This document shows positions 51,813 to 62,237 of a stretch of 64,000 nucleotides of DNA, one piece after another. The position numbers and the translations under genes were made by a program. The DNA is from Williamsia sp. Lineage in GTDB: Bacteria; Bacteroidota; Bacteroidia; Chitinophagales; Chitinophagaceae. Numbering within the stretch: the first letter of the stretch is position 1; each line of letters begins with the position of its first letter. The notes under the pieces were generated by a model. The model saw only the letters and a program-made list of their open reading frames with translations. It was not told the origin of the DNA and searched no databases. The stretch lies in assembly GCA_015069695.1 (NCBI GenBank), contig JADCRZ010000024.1, forward strand, positions 38,168 to 102,167, read 5' to 3'.

Positions 51813-52463
51813 TCATCCCTCCCCTGCACACTGCCGGATCTTTTCCGCTTTATAGGTTGAAACACCGGGTACATTTCTTTTAGCAGCATTCACCATCGCT
51901 TGAGCCAACACCTCTGTTGGCAGCGGTGTTTGGGAGCGGAGAAGTCCTAGCTTATTGAAGAACCGGATCACCTTAAAGCCGATGACTTCCCCTGTTCTGT
52001 CAGTGTTTTTGCGGATCAAAAGGGGTGGATTGAAAATGGCCAGCTTGGGAAAGCCCAATGCCTTTACTGCTACCTCTAATTGCCCTTTCATCTTTGAATA
52101 GTAAATGGGAGAACGGGGAGAAGCGGATACAGACGATACCAGCACATAACCCGGCACGTTGTTTTCCCGGGCCGCTTGGGCAAACTGGTATTGATAGTCG
52201 TAATCTATTTTCCATTGGGCGGCTTTGCTGCCTGCTGCTTTGAGCGTAGTGCCCAGACAGGAAAACAGCACATCACCTTTTACCGCCTGTTTCCATTGTT
52301 CGGGCTTGTCGAAGTCAATGATACGGACCTTTAGTTTTTCATGTTGCACGGCCAGCGGGCGCCGTATAAAGACATCCACTTGCTCAAAGGCCTGGTCTTT
52401 TAACAATAGATCCAGCAGGTCTTTGCCCGTGGCGCCTGTTGCTCCGATTAATAATGCGTGCAT
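51813..52463 (-). CDS. NAD(P)H-binding protein, HTATIP2-like
   Basis: 216 residues, Rossmann fold: MHALLIGATGATGKDLLDLLL, VLFSCLGTTLKAAGSKAAQWKIDYDYQ, VLVSSVSASPRSPIYYSKMKGQLE, FNPPLLI. Typical of the oxidoreductase/uncharacterised reductase group related to HTATIP2 (atypical SDR with YxxxK). Substrate unknown. Convergent with the AraC gene. Confidence 0.88.
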   Translation of the reverse strand: MHALLIGATGATGKDLLDLLLKDQAFEQVDVFIRRPLAVQHEKLKVRIIDFDKPEQWKQAVKGDVLFSCLGTTLKAAGSKAAQWKIDYDYQYQFAQAARENNVPGYVLVSSVSASPRSPIYYSKMKGQLEVAVKALGFPKLAIFNPPLLIRKNTDRTGEVIGFKVIRFFNKLGLLRSQTPLPTEVLAQAMVNAAKRNVPGVSTYKAEKIRQCAGEG

Positions 52464-52987
52464 GTTCTTGCCTTGTTTAATAAGAAATTATCTTTCTCAC
52501 ATGTTACCCGCGCATGATAAATGGCAAAACTCGATCCAGGTTTTCCACCGTTGCATCAATAATGTACCAGTAGGATAACCTGTTTGTTTGCGCCCACCGA
52601 TTGCCATGGCAGGCACGCAAAAGCGCGCTGGCAACACTACAGTGGCTATGTGCATGGTCATTTTTATTTCCTGCAAGGGACTGCTGTGAGTTGTTACATT
52701 TACGGCTGAGCGCCGCACGCGTGAGATCGGCATCCGCAAAGTGCCGGGCTTATCATGTCAGCAAAGCCCTGCCTTTTACACCCAATAGCCAGCATCCCTG
52801 TTCCAGCCAAACTGTTCAGATTCGAACGGGTTATTGTAGCAAAAATGAACACATAAGCTGCAAATGATTTTTTGAATGCCTTGATTATCAATGTAAGACA
52901 TTGTGGTTCCATCTTTGGAAACCATAGCTTGCTTATCTCTGCACCGGCAATTCTGCCGCCCGTTCCCGGCATCTTAAAAACCCTGTT
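52464..52987. other. Intergenic region before the FtsX-type permease
   Basis: About 520 nt; open frames on the minus strand give no recognisable protein, so I call none. Promoter of the permease gene must lie near the right end. Confidence 0.4.
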
Positions 52988-55378
52988 ATGTTTAAAAATT
53001 ATTTTAAAACCGCCTGGCGTACAATCAAAAGAAATAAATCTTATGCTGCCATCAACATTGTTGGTCTGGCATTGGGCATTGCCTGCAGCATTTTGATATT
53101 TGCCGTTGTTTTCTACCACTTCAGTTTTGAAAACTTCAACCATAACAGGGACAGGATCTACCGCATTGTAACAGAAGTACGGACTGATAATACGTTCTAT
53201 TCGCATGGCACACCAGCGCCTTTGGCAAAAGCGATCAGAAATGATTACACGTTTACAGAAAAGGCAGTCAGGGTGTCGGTCTTATGGTACATGCCCATAA
53301 GTATACAAACATCAAATGCCGAGACTAAAAAATTTATTGAAAAGGATGGGCTTGCCATAACAACAGCAGAATTCTTTGATGTATTCAATTTCCCTCTTGT
53401 AAAAGGCAGTATACAAACAGCCTTGGTTGATCCGAACACGGGCGTCATTACAGAAAGATTGGCGAAGAAGTATTTTGGTGATGAAGATGCAATGGGAAAA
53501 ATTTTCCGGATCAGCAATAAGGTGGATATAAAAATAACGGGGATATTAAAAGACATTCCGCTCAACACAGACAGAACACAGGAAATTTATATAAGCGACA
53601 AAAATTTAAAGGATTTTAGTGCCTGGCAGGCCAAGGACGACAGCTGGGGTGGCTTCGACAGTGAAACCAGTACTTTTCTTTTGTTGAAGCCATCCGTGGC
53701 TGCAGCTTCTGTTGAAAAGATCTTTCCGCAGATCATGCAAAAATATTATAAGGACAATCCCAATCAAGACGTGTTTAAATTTCATGTGCAGCCGCTAAGC
53801 GATATTCATTTCAATGCAGCATACGGTGGCTATGCAGATAAAATATATTTATGGGCGGCCGCCCTGATAGGCTTGTTCCTGATCATAACGGCCTGTGTAA
53901 ACTTTATCAATTTAGCCACTGCGCAAGCCCTCAACAGAAGCAAAGAAATTGGGATCAGAAAGGTATTGGGTGGTGTGCGGAAACAATTGTTCTGGCAGTT
54001 TATGGCAGAAACAACCCTGATCGTCTTGTTTGCAGTGGGGGTTGCCTTTGCTTTGGCGCAATTGACCTTGCCTTCTATAAACCTGCTTTTCAAAACAAAG
54101 CTTACCATCAATCCTTTTACAAGTGCCTGGTTGGCGGTTTTTCTTGTTGGTGTAACTGTTGCGGTTATTTTTCTCTCCGGGTCTTATCCTGGTCTGGTCT
54201 TGTCAGGGTTCAGGCCCATCGCTTCCCTGAAGGGAAAACTGTCCCAGAAAAATATTGGCGGCTTTTCGCTGCGAAGGGTATTGGTGATAACGCAGTTTGC
54301 CATTTCCCAGTTCCTGATCATTGGAACGATCGTAATTGCCTCGCAGATGAACTATTCGAAGAACACAGACCTGGGTTTCGAGAAAGATGATATTGTAATG
54401 ATCCCGGTACCGGGCGGGTTGGATAAAATGAAATTGCTGGTGAATGAGCTGAAAGCGGTGCCTGCAGTAAAAGGGGTTTCCTTGTGCATGGAAGCGCCAA
54501 ACGCGGGGCATTATAATACCAATGCGATCCGTTATGACAACAGGGAAAAAGACGAACTCTGGTCGGTGAACCCCAAGCCGATGGATGAAAATTACCTGAG
54601 TACATTTAACCTGAAATTGGTAGCAGGCAGAAACATCTATCCCTCAGACACAATCAATCAATACATTGTAAACGAAGTGGTCGTTAACAAGCTGGGCTTG
54701 AGATCTCCCCAGGAAATTATTAATAAAACGATTGCCGTGAACGGCCAGGCAGCACCGGTTGTGGGTGTTGTAAAAGACTTTTTTGACAAGTCTTTCCGGT
54801 CAGACATCGGCCCCGTGGTGCTGTTGCCGGCATTGAACCGGGTGGAGCATTGCGCTGTTAAAATCAACATGCAACAGGTGAAACCCGCAATGGCTGCCGT
54901 AGAAAAAATCTGGAACAGCATCTATCCGGAATACGTATACAACCAGGAGTTTTTAGATGCTAAACTGGCGAAGTATTATGAACTGGATGACACCATCCTT
55001 ACCCTGGTCGAGCTATTTGCAGGCATCGCTATTTTCATCGGCTGTCTTGGTTTATATGGTTTGATCTCATTTATGGCAGCGCAAAAAACAAAAGAGATCG
55101 GCGTGCGCAAAGTACTGGGCGCCGGTGTGGCCAGTGTGTTGTGGCTGTTTGGAAAAGAGTTCAGCCGGTTGGTCATCATCGCTTTTGTAATTGCTGCACC
55201 TATTGCCTGGTGGTTAATGAGCAAATACCTGCAAGACTTTAAGTACCGGATCAACATCGGAGCCCCTGTTTTCCTGCTGGCCGTGGGTTCAACACTCCTT
55301 ATTGCATTTGCAACAGTAAGCTACCGTTCGCTGAAGGCGGCAGTGGCAAATCCGGTGAAGAGTTTGAGAGCAGAATAA
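52988..55378 (+). CDS. FtsX/MacB-type ABC transporter permease
   Basis: 796 residues with the duplicated layout seen in Bacteroidota: N-terminal helix (NIVGLALGIACSILIFAVVF), MacB-like periplasmic domain, three helices with an FtsX core (AAALIGLFLIITACVNFINLATAQALNRSKEIGIRKVLG, in segments), a second linker helix and periplasmic domain, then a final FtsX core with FAGIAIFIGCLGLYGLISFMAAQKTKEIGVRKVLG in segments. No ATPase partner is adjacent. Such mechanotransmission permeases act in efflux or lipoprotein processes. Confidence 0.93.
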   Translation: MFKNYFKTAWRTIKRNKSYAAINIVGLALGIACSILIFAVVFYHFSFENFNHNRDRIYRIVTEVRTDNTFYSHGTPAPLAKAIRNDYTFTEKAVRVSVLWYMPISIQTSNAETKKFIEKDGLAITTAEFFDVFNFPLVKGSIQTALVDPNTGVITERLAKKYFGDEDAMGKIFRISNKVDIKITGILKDIPLNTDRTQEIYISDKNLKDFSAWQAKDDSWGGFDSETSTFLLLKPSVAAASVEKIFPQIMQKYYKDNPNQDVFKFHVQPLSDIHFNAAYGGYADKIYLWAAALIGLFLIITACVNFINLATAQALNRSKEIGIRKVLGGVRKQLFWQFMAETTLIVLFAVGVAFALAQLTLPSINLLFKTKLTINPFTSAWLAVFLVGVTVAVIFLSGSYPGLVLSGFRPIASLKGKLSQKNIGGFSLRRVLVITQFAISQFLIIGTIVIASQMNYSKNTDLGFEKDDIVMIPVPGGLDKMKLLVNELKAVPAVKGVSLCMEAPNAGHYNTNAIRYDNREKDELWSVNPKPMDENYLSTFNLKLVAGRNIYPSDTINQYIVNEVVVNKLGLRSPQEIINKTIAVNGQAAPVVGVVKDFFDKSFRSDIGPVVLLPALNRVEHCAVKINMQQVKPAMAAVEKIWNSIYPEYVYNQEFLDAKLAKYYELDDTILTLVELFAGIAIFIGCLGLYGLISFMAAQKTKEIGVRKVLGAGVASVLWLFGKEFSRLVIIAFVIAAPIAWWLMSKYLQDFKYRINIGAPVFLLAVGSTLLIAFATVSYRSLKAAVANPVKSLRAE

Positions 55379-55504
55379 TGAAGTGTATGATTGATTTGCA
55401 GCCGCAAGGCTGCCAGTAAATATAAAAGAACCGGCAGCTTTTGATCTTACCTTGTTTTTAATCAAAAAGGAACCTTTCACTTTTTTATGGATCTTTAAAA
55501 AAGA

Positions 55505-58500
55505 ATGAAAAGGTTTATCAATCGGGTACCAGGCAAAACAGGATTTCTCTTACTTGTATGCCTGTTTGCCATTGCAGGCAATGGATTCCCGCAGGAACTC
55601 TATCCTGTAAAGCTTCCTGGTGCTTTGTGGCACGATAAAGAACTGGCACTGCGGTACAAGCCGGATGGAAAAGACTTTGTGATCACCAACGGCAACCGCC
55701 TTTTTACACGCGCATTGTATGGAACACATACTGCTTTTCGCATAGAAACCGGCGACAGGCCTGAGTTTGCCTTGTACATGCCGGGCATGGGCGGCAACTT
55801 TAAATTAGGTATGGGCAATGGCCACTCCGGCAAATGGCTCACACAGGCCAATCAAATCACAGCCCGTTACCGTCCAGGCGCCAGGCTCTATACCATCAAA
55901 GATTCCCTGTTAGGCAGGGGACAGCTGCAAATTGACATCCTGGCCCTGGCTGATGCAGAAGGTTTTGTATTGAAAGTAAGATCTGAACATTTACTGAACC
56001 CCATTGATTTATACTGGGCATTTGGCGGTGCAACGGGCAAGAAGTTCTCCCGTGATGGCGATATGGGTCCTGACCCTGAATCAAGTTTTTATTTGAAACC
56101 TGAATATTGCAAAGACAATCTCTATTCGATCTATGGCAAGGGAAAGTTTACGTTGCTTTATGGCGCCGGTTTGCAGGCCGGTCCTGACGGCAGGTATTTT
56201 ACGGAAGATCTCAACCAGCCTGCAAAAGCAGCAAAAGAGCAGGAGCTCAGGGGTCTGTTTTCTCCTGATGCTGTTCTTAAAATTGCCGATGCAAACTATC
56301 TTTCTTCTCCCGTCGAGCTGTATCAATCCGCTGCAGGCAAAGCACCTGTTATTGCAGGGAAGATGGAATTCCGCACAGAGAAAGAAAGCTATTTTGCCAT
56401 CTACAATCCCGCAGTCAAAGATACCATTGGCTACCATCAATTGCCCCGGCTCTTTCAGCAGGCAGAAGCAGCCCGGCAGCAGCTGGCCGGGCGCATAGTT
56501 GTAAATACGCCCGACCCTTTTATCAATACCATTGGTGGCGCGCTGGCAGTAGCCGCTGATGCGATCTGGGAAGCACCAACCTATATGCACGGCTCAATCG
56601 GCTGGCGCATGCGGCTAAATGGCTGGCGCGGCCCCTACACCGCCGATGCACTAGGCTGGCATGACCGGGCACAAACACACCTGAATGCGTATGCCTTGTC
56701 ACAGTTGACCAGTCCGCCTGCAGGGCCGGTAACGCCTGATACCGCTATGCACCTTGCCCGCAGCACCGAAAAATTAGGCACTGGCATGTTCACCAGCGGC
56801 TATATCAGCCGTGACCCCAACGGTGTGAACCTGCGGCCGCATCACTACGACATGAACCTGGTTTACATCGATGAGCTGCTGCGGCATTTTGCCTGGACCG
56901 GTGATACACTCCTCATGCGAAAAACATGGCCGGTCATCAAAAGACATCTTGAATGGGAGATGAGAAATTTTGACGCAGACAAAGATAATTTGTTCGATGC
57001 CTATGCCGCTATCTGGGCCAGCGATGCCCTGCAATACAGTGGCGGTGATGTAACGCATACATCGGCGTATAACCATTACGCGTTTAAGAGAGCCGCCCAA
57101 ATAGCAGCCATCCTGGGTGAAGACCCTGCACCTTACCAGCAAAAAGCTGAACAGATCCTGCAGGCCATGAACCAGGTTTTATGGATGCCGCAAAAGGGAA
57201 CCTTCGCCGAATTCAAAGATGCGCTGGGAAATAAATTGCTGCACCCCGCGCCGGCACTATGGACCATTTACCACAGCATCGATTCCGAAGTGCCGGATCC
57301 GTTTCAATCCTATCAGATGCTGCATTATGTGGACAAGGAAATCCCCCATATCCCGATCCGCGCCAAAGGTTTACCGGATGAAGGCTATTATACCTTGTCT
57401 ACAACCAACTGGATGCCTTATATGTGGTCGTTGAACAATGTAGCTCTTGCAGAGTCCATGCACATCATTCTTGCCAACTGGCAGGCTGGCCGCACGGATG
57501 AAGCATTCAGGTTATTCAAGAGTGAAGTATTACAATCCATGTATCTCGGCGGAAGCCCGGGAAACATTGTGCAGATATCTTACTTTGATGCAGTCCGTGG
57601 TGAGGCTTACCGTGATTTTGCAGATCCTATCGGCATGTTTTCAAGAGCCCTGGTGGAAGGGCTGTTTGGCATTGTTCCCGATGTCCTCAACAAAACCCTG
57701 CTGATCCGCCCGGGCCTGCCTGCTGCATGGAACCGGGCCCGGTTTTCCACCCCAGATCTGTCGTTTGATTTTAAAAGAACCGGTAAAACAGATGTTTATA
57801 CTTTACAACCCAGGTTTCCCGCGGCTCTCCAATTGAAGTTGCAGGTGATCGCACAGGGACAGGTGCAAAGTATCCTGTTAAATGGCAAAGCCCTCCCCTG
57901 GAAAAACAGGACGGATGCAGTCGGAAGACCTGTAATCGAAATGGATGCACCTGCTGACAGCAAGTACCTGCTGACCATTACATGGAAGGGTGCAAAGCCT
58001 GTTCTGCCATCGGCAGAAAAAATTTATGTAAATGGGAGTACGTTGGGTGAAACCTTTCCGGGTGCCACTGTAGAAAAGGTTTTTGATGCACAGAAAGTTT
58101 TGACCGGGGTAAAGATGGCTGCCTCCGGATTTACATCCACCCTCCGGGCTGCTGATGGTGACTACACCATATTTGTGCAATTGCGCCAGGGAAGCTTGTC
58201 GTGGTGGATGCCGCTCTGTTTTAAAGTCAGGAAAGCAATTGAGTTGGTCACTTCAGGTAATCCGGAAGAAAACAGCCATGCCTTCCGTCTTCGGAACAAT
58301 TCACCGGAAAATCTGCCTGCGACTGTGCAGGTCAATGGTTATACAGCCCGGGTACAATGGGGCGCAGAAAAAACTTCTGAAGAGATCAATGTTCCGGAAA
58401 CTGAGTTGCTACCCGGAACCAACAAAGTAATTATCAACGATGCAAGGGGCAAAACTGTAACCGGGCAGCTGATAAACTGGAACGGTAAAAAACAGGGCAA

Positions 58501-59218
58501 GCTGGAGATGGTGGACATGGCTTCCCTCTTCAATGATAAAGTGACGCAGATTTTTAAAAATAAATACCTCTCCCCGCGTCCCTCCTCTACAACGCTGCAA
58601 TTGCCCTGGCAGGGCATTGGTGACTGGCCACACCCGCAGGAAACCTTTGAGGTAGATGATGGTGGGCTCCGGAGACTGGCCGGTGAAAAAAACGAAATCT
58701 GGCTTCCGCAGGGTATCCGCTTCCGTACGCTCGGACTTGCCGGCGCAGACAATATCTTATTTACTTCCCAGTGGGACAACTACCCGCACGAAAAAAGGAT
58801 TCCGATATCCGGAAAAGCGTCCCATGCCTGGTTCTTAATGGCCGGCTCAGGTAATCCGATGCAAAGCCGGTTGACAAATGGCGCAATTCAAGTAGCGTAC
58901 ACAGATGGTACCGTGGACACGTTAGCGCTTTACAATCCGGAAACCTGGTGGCCCATAGACCAGGACTACTACACAGACGGTTTTGCTTTCAGCCTGAAAG
59001 CCCCCAGACCGATCCGTATTCACTTGGGCTCAGGTGAAATTGTCAGTGGAGAAGAGTCAAAGACCAAGTTCAATGGAAAGAAAATTTCCGGTGGAGCAGC
59101 TACCGTATTGGATCTGGTACTTGATCCCTCCAAAACTTTACAAAATGTTACCTTAAGAACTGAGGTGAATGATGTGGTGATTGGGTTGATGGCTATTACC
59201 TTATACCGGGTAGATTAA
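55505..59218 (+). CDS. Large secreted DUF4450 protein, glycoside-hydrolase-like
   Basis: 1237 residues with a signal peptide (TGFLLLVCLFAIAGNGFPQ). The N-terminal DUF4450 region begins LPGALWHDKELALRYKPDGKDFVITNG. The middle (about 380-760) shows an alpha/alpha-barrel pattern as in glycoside hydrolases (GWRMRLNGWRGPYTADALGWHDRA, SGYISRDPNGVNLRPHHYDMN, IKRHLEWEMRNFDADKDNLFDAYAAIW, YTLSTTNWMPYMWSLNNVA in pieces), followed by beta-sandwich modules. Acidic residues within the barrel are the catalytic candidates. Substrate unknown; family occurs in polysaccharide utilisation settings, but no SusC/D genes are adjacent here. Confidence 0.88.
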   Translation: MKRFINRVPGKTGFLLLVCLFAIAGNGFPQELYPVKLPGALWHDKELALRYKPDGKDFVITNGNRLFTRALYGTHTAFRIETGDRPEFALYMPGMGGNFKLGMGNGHSGKWLTQANQITARYRPGARLYTIKDSLLGRGQLQIDILALADAEGFVLKVRSEHLLNPIDLYWAFGGATGKKFSRDGDMGPDPESSFYLKPEYCKDNLYSIYGKGKFTLLYGAGLQAGPDGRYFTEDLNQPAKAAKEQELRGLFSPDAVLKIADANYLSSPVELYQSAAGKAPVIAGKMEFRTEKESYFAIYNPAVKDTIGYHQLPRLFQQAEAARQQLAGRIVVNTPDPFINTIGGALAVAADAIWEAPTYMHGSIGWRMRLNGWRGPYTADALGWHDRAQTHLNAYALSQLTSPPAGPVTPDTAMHLARSTEKLGTGMFTSGYISRDPNGVNLRPHHYDMNLVYIDELLRHFAWTGDTLLMRKTWPVIKRHLEWEMRNFDADKDNLFDAYAAIWASDALQYSGGDVTHTSAYNHYAFKRAAQIAAILGEDPAPYQQKAEQILQAMNQVLWMPQKGTFAEFKDALGNKLLHPAPALWTIYHSIDSEVPDPFQSYQMLHYVDKEIPHIPIRAKGLPDEGYYTLSTTNWMPYMWSLNNVALAESMHIILANWQAGRTDEAFRLFKSEVLQSMYLGGSPGNIVQISYFDAVRGEAYRDFADPIGMFSRALVEGLFGIVPDVLNKTLLIRPGLPAAWNRARFSTPDLSFDFKRTGKTDVYTLQPRFPAALQLKLQVIAQGQVQSILLNGKALPWKNRTDAVGRPVIEMDAPADSKYLLTITWKGAKPVLPSAEKIYVNGSTLGETFPGATVEKVFDAQKVLTGVKMAASGFTSTLRAADGDYTIFVQLRQGSLSWWMPLCFKVRKAIELVTSGNPEENSHAFRLRNNSPENLPATVQVNGYTARVQWGAEKTSEEINVPETELLPGTNKVIINDARGKTVTGQLINWNGKKQGKLEMVDMASLFNDKVTQIFKNKYLSPRPSSTTLQLPWQGIGDWPHPQETFEVDDGGLRRLAGEKNEIWLPQGIRFRTLGLAGADNILFTSQWDNYPHEKRIPISGKASHAWFLMAGSGNPMQSRLTNGAIQVAYTDGTVDTLALYNPETWWPIDQDYYTDGFAFSLKAPRPIRIHLGSGEIVSGEESKTKFNGKKISGGAATVLDLVLDPSKTLQNVTLRTEVNDVVIGLMAITLYRVD

Positions 59219-59266
59219 AAGATAAATTCTCTTTTTTATCCTCTTGCAGCAGAGGGAAAGAGGTAA

Positions 59267-59647
59267 TTAGCTGATCCATTTAAAAATTAAATTGCCATCA
59301 ATACCCAGTTGCTCATGAATTGCCTTTAAAAAAGCCACATCAGGCTTGCGTTTCTTACCCATTATCTGCGACAGCTTGGCTTCTCCTATTCCCAGCAGCT
59401 TCGCCAGGTCTTTTTGCTTGAGTTTGCGCTCATACATCTTTAGCTCTACAGCTTCTTCCAGGGTAATAGGTGCCGGAACAGCATACACGGCATTTTTATA
59501 GGATTCTACTGCGGAAGTAAGGCTTTTAAGCTTCTCCACCTTTTTCTCCGACAGCTTTTTATCACCCTTCCGCATTAGATCGGAAATTTTCTGTACTGCG
59601 GTGTGGTACGCTTGGTCATCCTTAATGGAGTATTTTTCTGTATGCAT
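59267..59647 (-). CDS. HigA-like XRE antitoxin/regulator
   Basis: 126 residues: an N-terminal helical part, then ITLEEAVELKMYERKLKQKDLAKLLGIGEAKLSQIMGKKRKPDVAFLKAIHEQLGI, the HigA-type HTH written in segments. In HigBA pairs the toxin gene lies upstream, but the 240 nt upstream (59648-59889) hold no HigB-like frame, so this is an orphan. An AT-rich region with inverted attataaaa-like stretches precedes it. Confidence 0.85.
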   Translation of the reverse strand: MHTEKYSIKDDQAYHTAVQKISDLMRKGDKKLSEKKVEKLKSLTSAVESYKNAVYAVPAPITLEEAVELKMYERKLKQKDLAKLLGIGEAKLSQIMGKKRKPDVAFLKAIHEQLGIDGNLIFKWIS

Positions 59648-59889
59648 ACAGATGGGAGTTATGGTGAATACGAATCATTGGGCCGCTTGATGCATGAAAT
59701 AAATTCAATCTACAAAATAGATTTTTTATTTTATAAATAAAATTTTAGAAAATGAAATTTTATTTATAAATGAGAAGGTTTTTAGTAAAGTGTTTAATGG
59801 GATGTCAATAAGTATTCTTGTTTAAACATTTCGTGTCTTGGAATCCACCCTTGTTTGAAGTACTCTCTTCTTATGAGATGATCACGTAA

Positions 59890-62139
59890 CTAATTCACCT
59901 TACTCCCCCGCATACTGTTCTCAGGTAGAAAGCTCTTGAACTTTTCGAAAGAGAGGCGGTTGTCTTCGTTGCTGAGAGCGCCCTCGATGTCCTGCTTTTC
60001 CCGTTTGGTCAGGTGGAAGTTCAATGCAGCGGCACCGTCTTCTTTTTTGGGGATGTATTGGAAGGAAAGTTTGTAGAATTTGTTGTTCAACAGGCTTTGC
60101 AGGCCAATGACTTCATTCTGGCTGTACTCCTGCATTTTATAATAGTTATACTGAAACAGGAGCATGGGTTTGGTGATGATTTCAGAAATGTTGTTGGTTT
60201 CAAAAGGATGATCCCATCCGCCGTTGCGGCGGTCACGTAACTGGATAAGCACCACTTTGCTGGTGTTTTCGGAAATCCATTTTCTGAATACAAATAAGAA
60301 GCGCAACGCGGTTTCCTGGCCGAAGTTGTCCCGCAAACCGGCATCCATCACATCAATGACCGGATTGGATGGGAGCCAAACATTGGGAAGCACATAGGGA
60401 AAGGTCGCGTTCATGCGCAGTGCGGACAGCAGGCGCAGGTTCATAGGTTGTTGCTTGGAGAACAAGGCACAGAAATCAACCGCGTCAGGTTCCATGCTGC
60501 TTACCCGTTGGGTATCGTAAGCAGGTCGCATCAGGAAGCTGACCGGCTGTGTGCTGATCAGCATCCGGCGGCTATCACGCGTGATAACAGAATTGAAGAT
60601 CATGAGGGGCATAACTGCCTTGTGTTCATCTTCTGCTATATCGCGCAGTTGTTTGTTGAGCAGCCATTGGGTATTTTCAGCCAGCTTTTGCTCAAAAGCA
60701 TAACCGCGGTCTTTTATATAATCGTGTTCACCCACCCTGAATTTCTGGGAGGGAGAGGCCAGGTCGCGGGCTACCAGGGAAGAAAGGACGGGATTGAGCA
60801 AGTCTTTGGAAATATTGTCTGCATACCGCTTGTCCTGCAGGTTGATGGGAGCACCGCTCGCTTTTAGCTTGGCCAGTTCCCGGAAATAAGCAGCACCCAG
60901 AATACCGCCCGATGCGCCGGTGATCATAAACACTTTGTCCATAAACCTGCCGCTGCTTATACTATCGAGGTGCTGCAGCACATTCATGGTGAAAGTAGCG
61001 CTTCGTGTTCCGCCGCCACTGGTAGCCACCAGGTAAAGCACCGGTTTTGCTGCTCCCTGTTTGCGTTTCCAGTTTTCCAATACCTGGATCATGGAAGCGT
61101 AGTCCTTATCCACTTGTTCAGGCTGGCACAACTGCATCAAAGTTTCCCTGTTGTACTGGGGTCTTTCGTTCCTGTTCTCGTAATTTAATCCATAGGCTTT
61201 GTTGCTCGGATCGATCACTTCATACTGGTACAATACATTCAAAAAGGCAATCAGGAGCACCAGAAACGGTACGCTCCAGCTTTGCAGGAAATAAGAAAAG
61301 GCACCTGCTACAGATACCAGGATGGCAAAGAACAAGGTAATGCTGGCGGCAGCGGGTAACTGGAAGATGGGCTTGTCAAGAAAGAATCCCAGAATGATCA
61401 GGAACAGAAAAGCAATAAAGATAGAGATCACGGCTGCGAAATGGTGCCTGCTGAAAACTTTTTCGATGAATGCATTGCTGTAATGAGCCACACCTCTTAC
61501 CGGTTTGATGGAAAGCGGACTGTCGAAATAAGATTGGATCTTCAGCAACCGGCTGCCACCGCTGTTGAGCACGATATGTGCCTGCTGCAAGGGAGGCTTG
61601 GGCTGCTGGCTGCTTACAGCTACCATGCGGCGGTTGATGGTTTTATCGGCCCGGAAAAAATAATAGAATGAAAGAGCGATACTGCATATCAATCCGCTCA
61701 GGAAACCTGCAACCAGCAGAAGGATATCGGCTACCGACAGGAGCTCTTTCGAACGGCCATGCTTAACCGCAGCGAAGAAATAAAACAAAAGAAAGACCAG
61801 GGGGATGACTGCATTGTTGATGCAATATTTCAGGAAAGGCTTCGTGTTGGTAGCCAGAAATTTAAAGTGGCGGCTGAAAAGAATAAAGGTGGTGATGTTC
61901 CAGCTCATGATAAAGACACCCATGGCAGCTCCCACAAACAAAGTGCTGAGAAAATTTACCTTGTCCAGGTATTCAGGGGCGAGGTAAAGCGAATCCACGC
62001 CATACATTTTCATAAACGACCCGTTTACCGCGCTGAATAAGATGACCCAGAAAAGAAGAAGTACCTGGAACTTTTTAAAATGAAGCAATACCAGCTGAAC
62101 CGGAAACGAATAAAAGAAGGATTTGAGCACCCGCTTCAT
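59890..62139 (-). CDS. Patatin-like phospholipase with N-terminal membrane domain
   Basis: 749 residues. The first about 320 residues contain some seven to eight hydrophobic segments; the C-terminal catalytic part has the glycine-rich oxyanion loop ATSGGGTRSATF, the nucleophile elbow ITGASGGILGA (GxSxG) and the Asp of DVMDAGLRDNFG, forming the Ser-Asp dyad. Patatin enzymes hydrolyse acyl esters of lipids. Membrane-anchored forms like this are common in Bacteroidota. Single-gene unit. Confidence 0.9.
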   Translation of the reverse strand: MKRVLKSFFYSFPVQLVLLHFKKFQVLLLFWVILFSAVNGSFMKMYGVDSLYLAPEYLDKVNFLSTLFVGAAMGVFIMSWNITTFILFSRHFKFLATNTKPFLKYCINNAVIPLVFLLFYFFAAVKHGRSKELLSVADILLLVAGFLSGLICSIALSFYYFFRADKTINRRMVAVSSQQPKPPLQQAHIVLNSGGSRLLKIQSYFDSPLSIKPVRGVAHYSNAFIEKVFSRHHFAAVISIFIAFLFLIILGFFLDKPIFQLPAAASITLFFAILVSVAGAFSYFLQSWSVPFLVLLIAFLNVLYQYEVIDPSNKAYGLNYENRNERPQYNRETLMQLCQPEQVDKDYASMIQVLENWKRKQGAAKPVLYLVATSGGGTRSATFTMNVLQHLDSISSGRFMDKVFMITGASGGILGAAYFRELAKLKASGAPINLQDKRYADNISKDLLNPVLSSLVARDLASPSQKFRVGEHDYIKDRGYAFEQKLAENTQWLLNKQLRDIAEDEHKAVMPLMIFNSVITRDSRRMLISTQPVSFLMRPAYDTQRVSSMEPDAVDFCALFSKQQPMNLRLLSALRMNATFPYVLPNVWLPSNPVIDVMDAGLRDNFGQETALRFLFVFRKWISENTSKVVLIQLRDRRNGGWDHPFETNNISEIITKPMLLFQYNYYKMQEYSQNEVIGLQSLLNNKFYKLSFQYIPKKEDGAAALNFHLTKREKQDIEGALSNEDNRLSFEKFKSFLPENSMRGSKVN

Positions 62140-62237
62140 GTGGTAGGAATAGTGATAACAAGTTAACGAAAACAGGCAAGATCTGCAACGCTTCTTTCTG
62201 TGTTATCGCAATAATCAGGGGAAAAGTAACAACCCTT

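Noticed and set aside
52497..53206. Minus-strand frames near 52.5-53.2 kb
   Set aside because: Overlap the start of the FtsX permease and show no family features.
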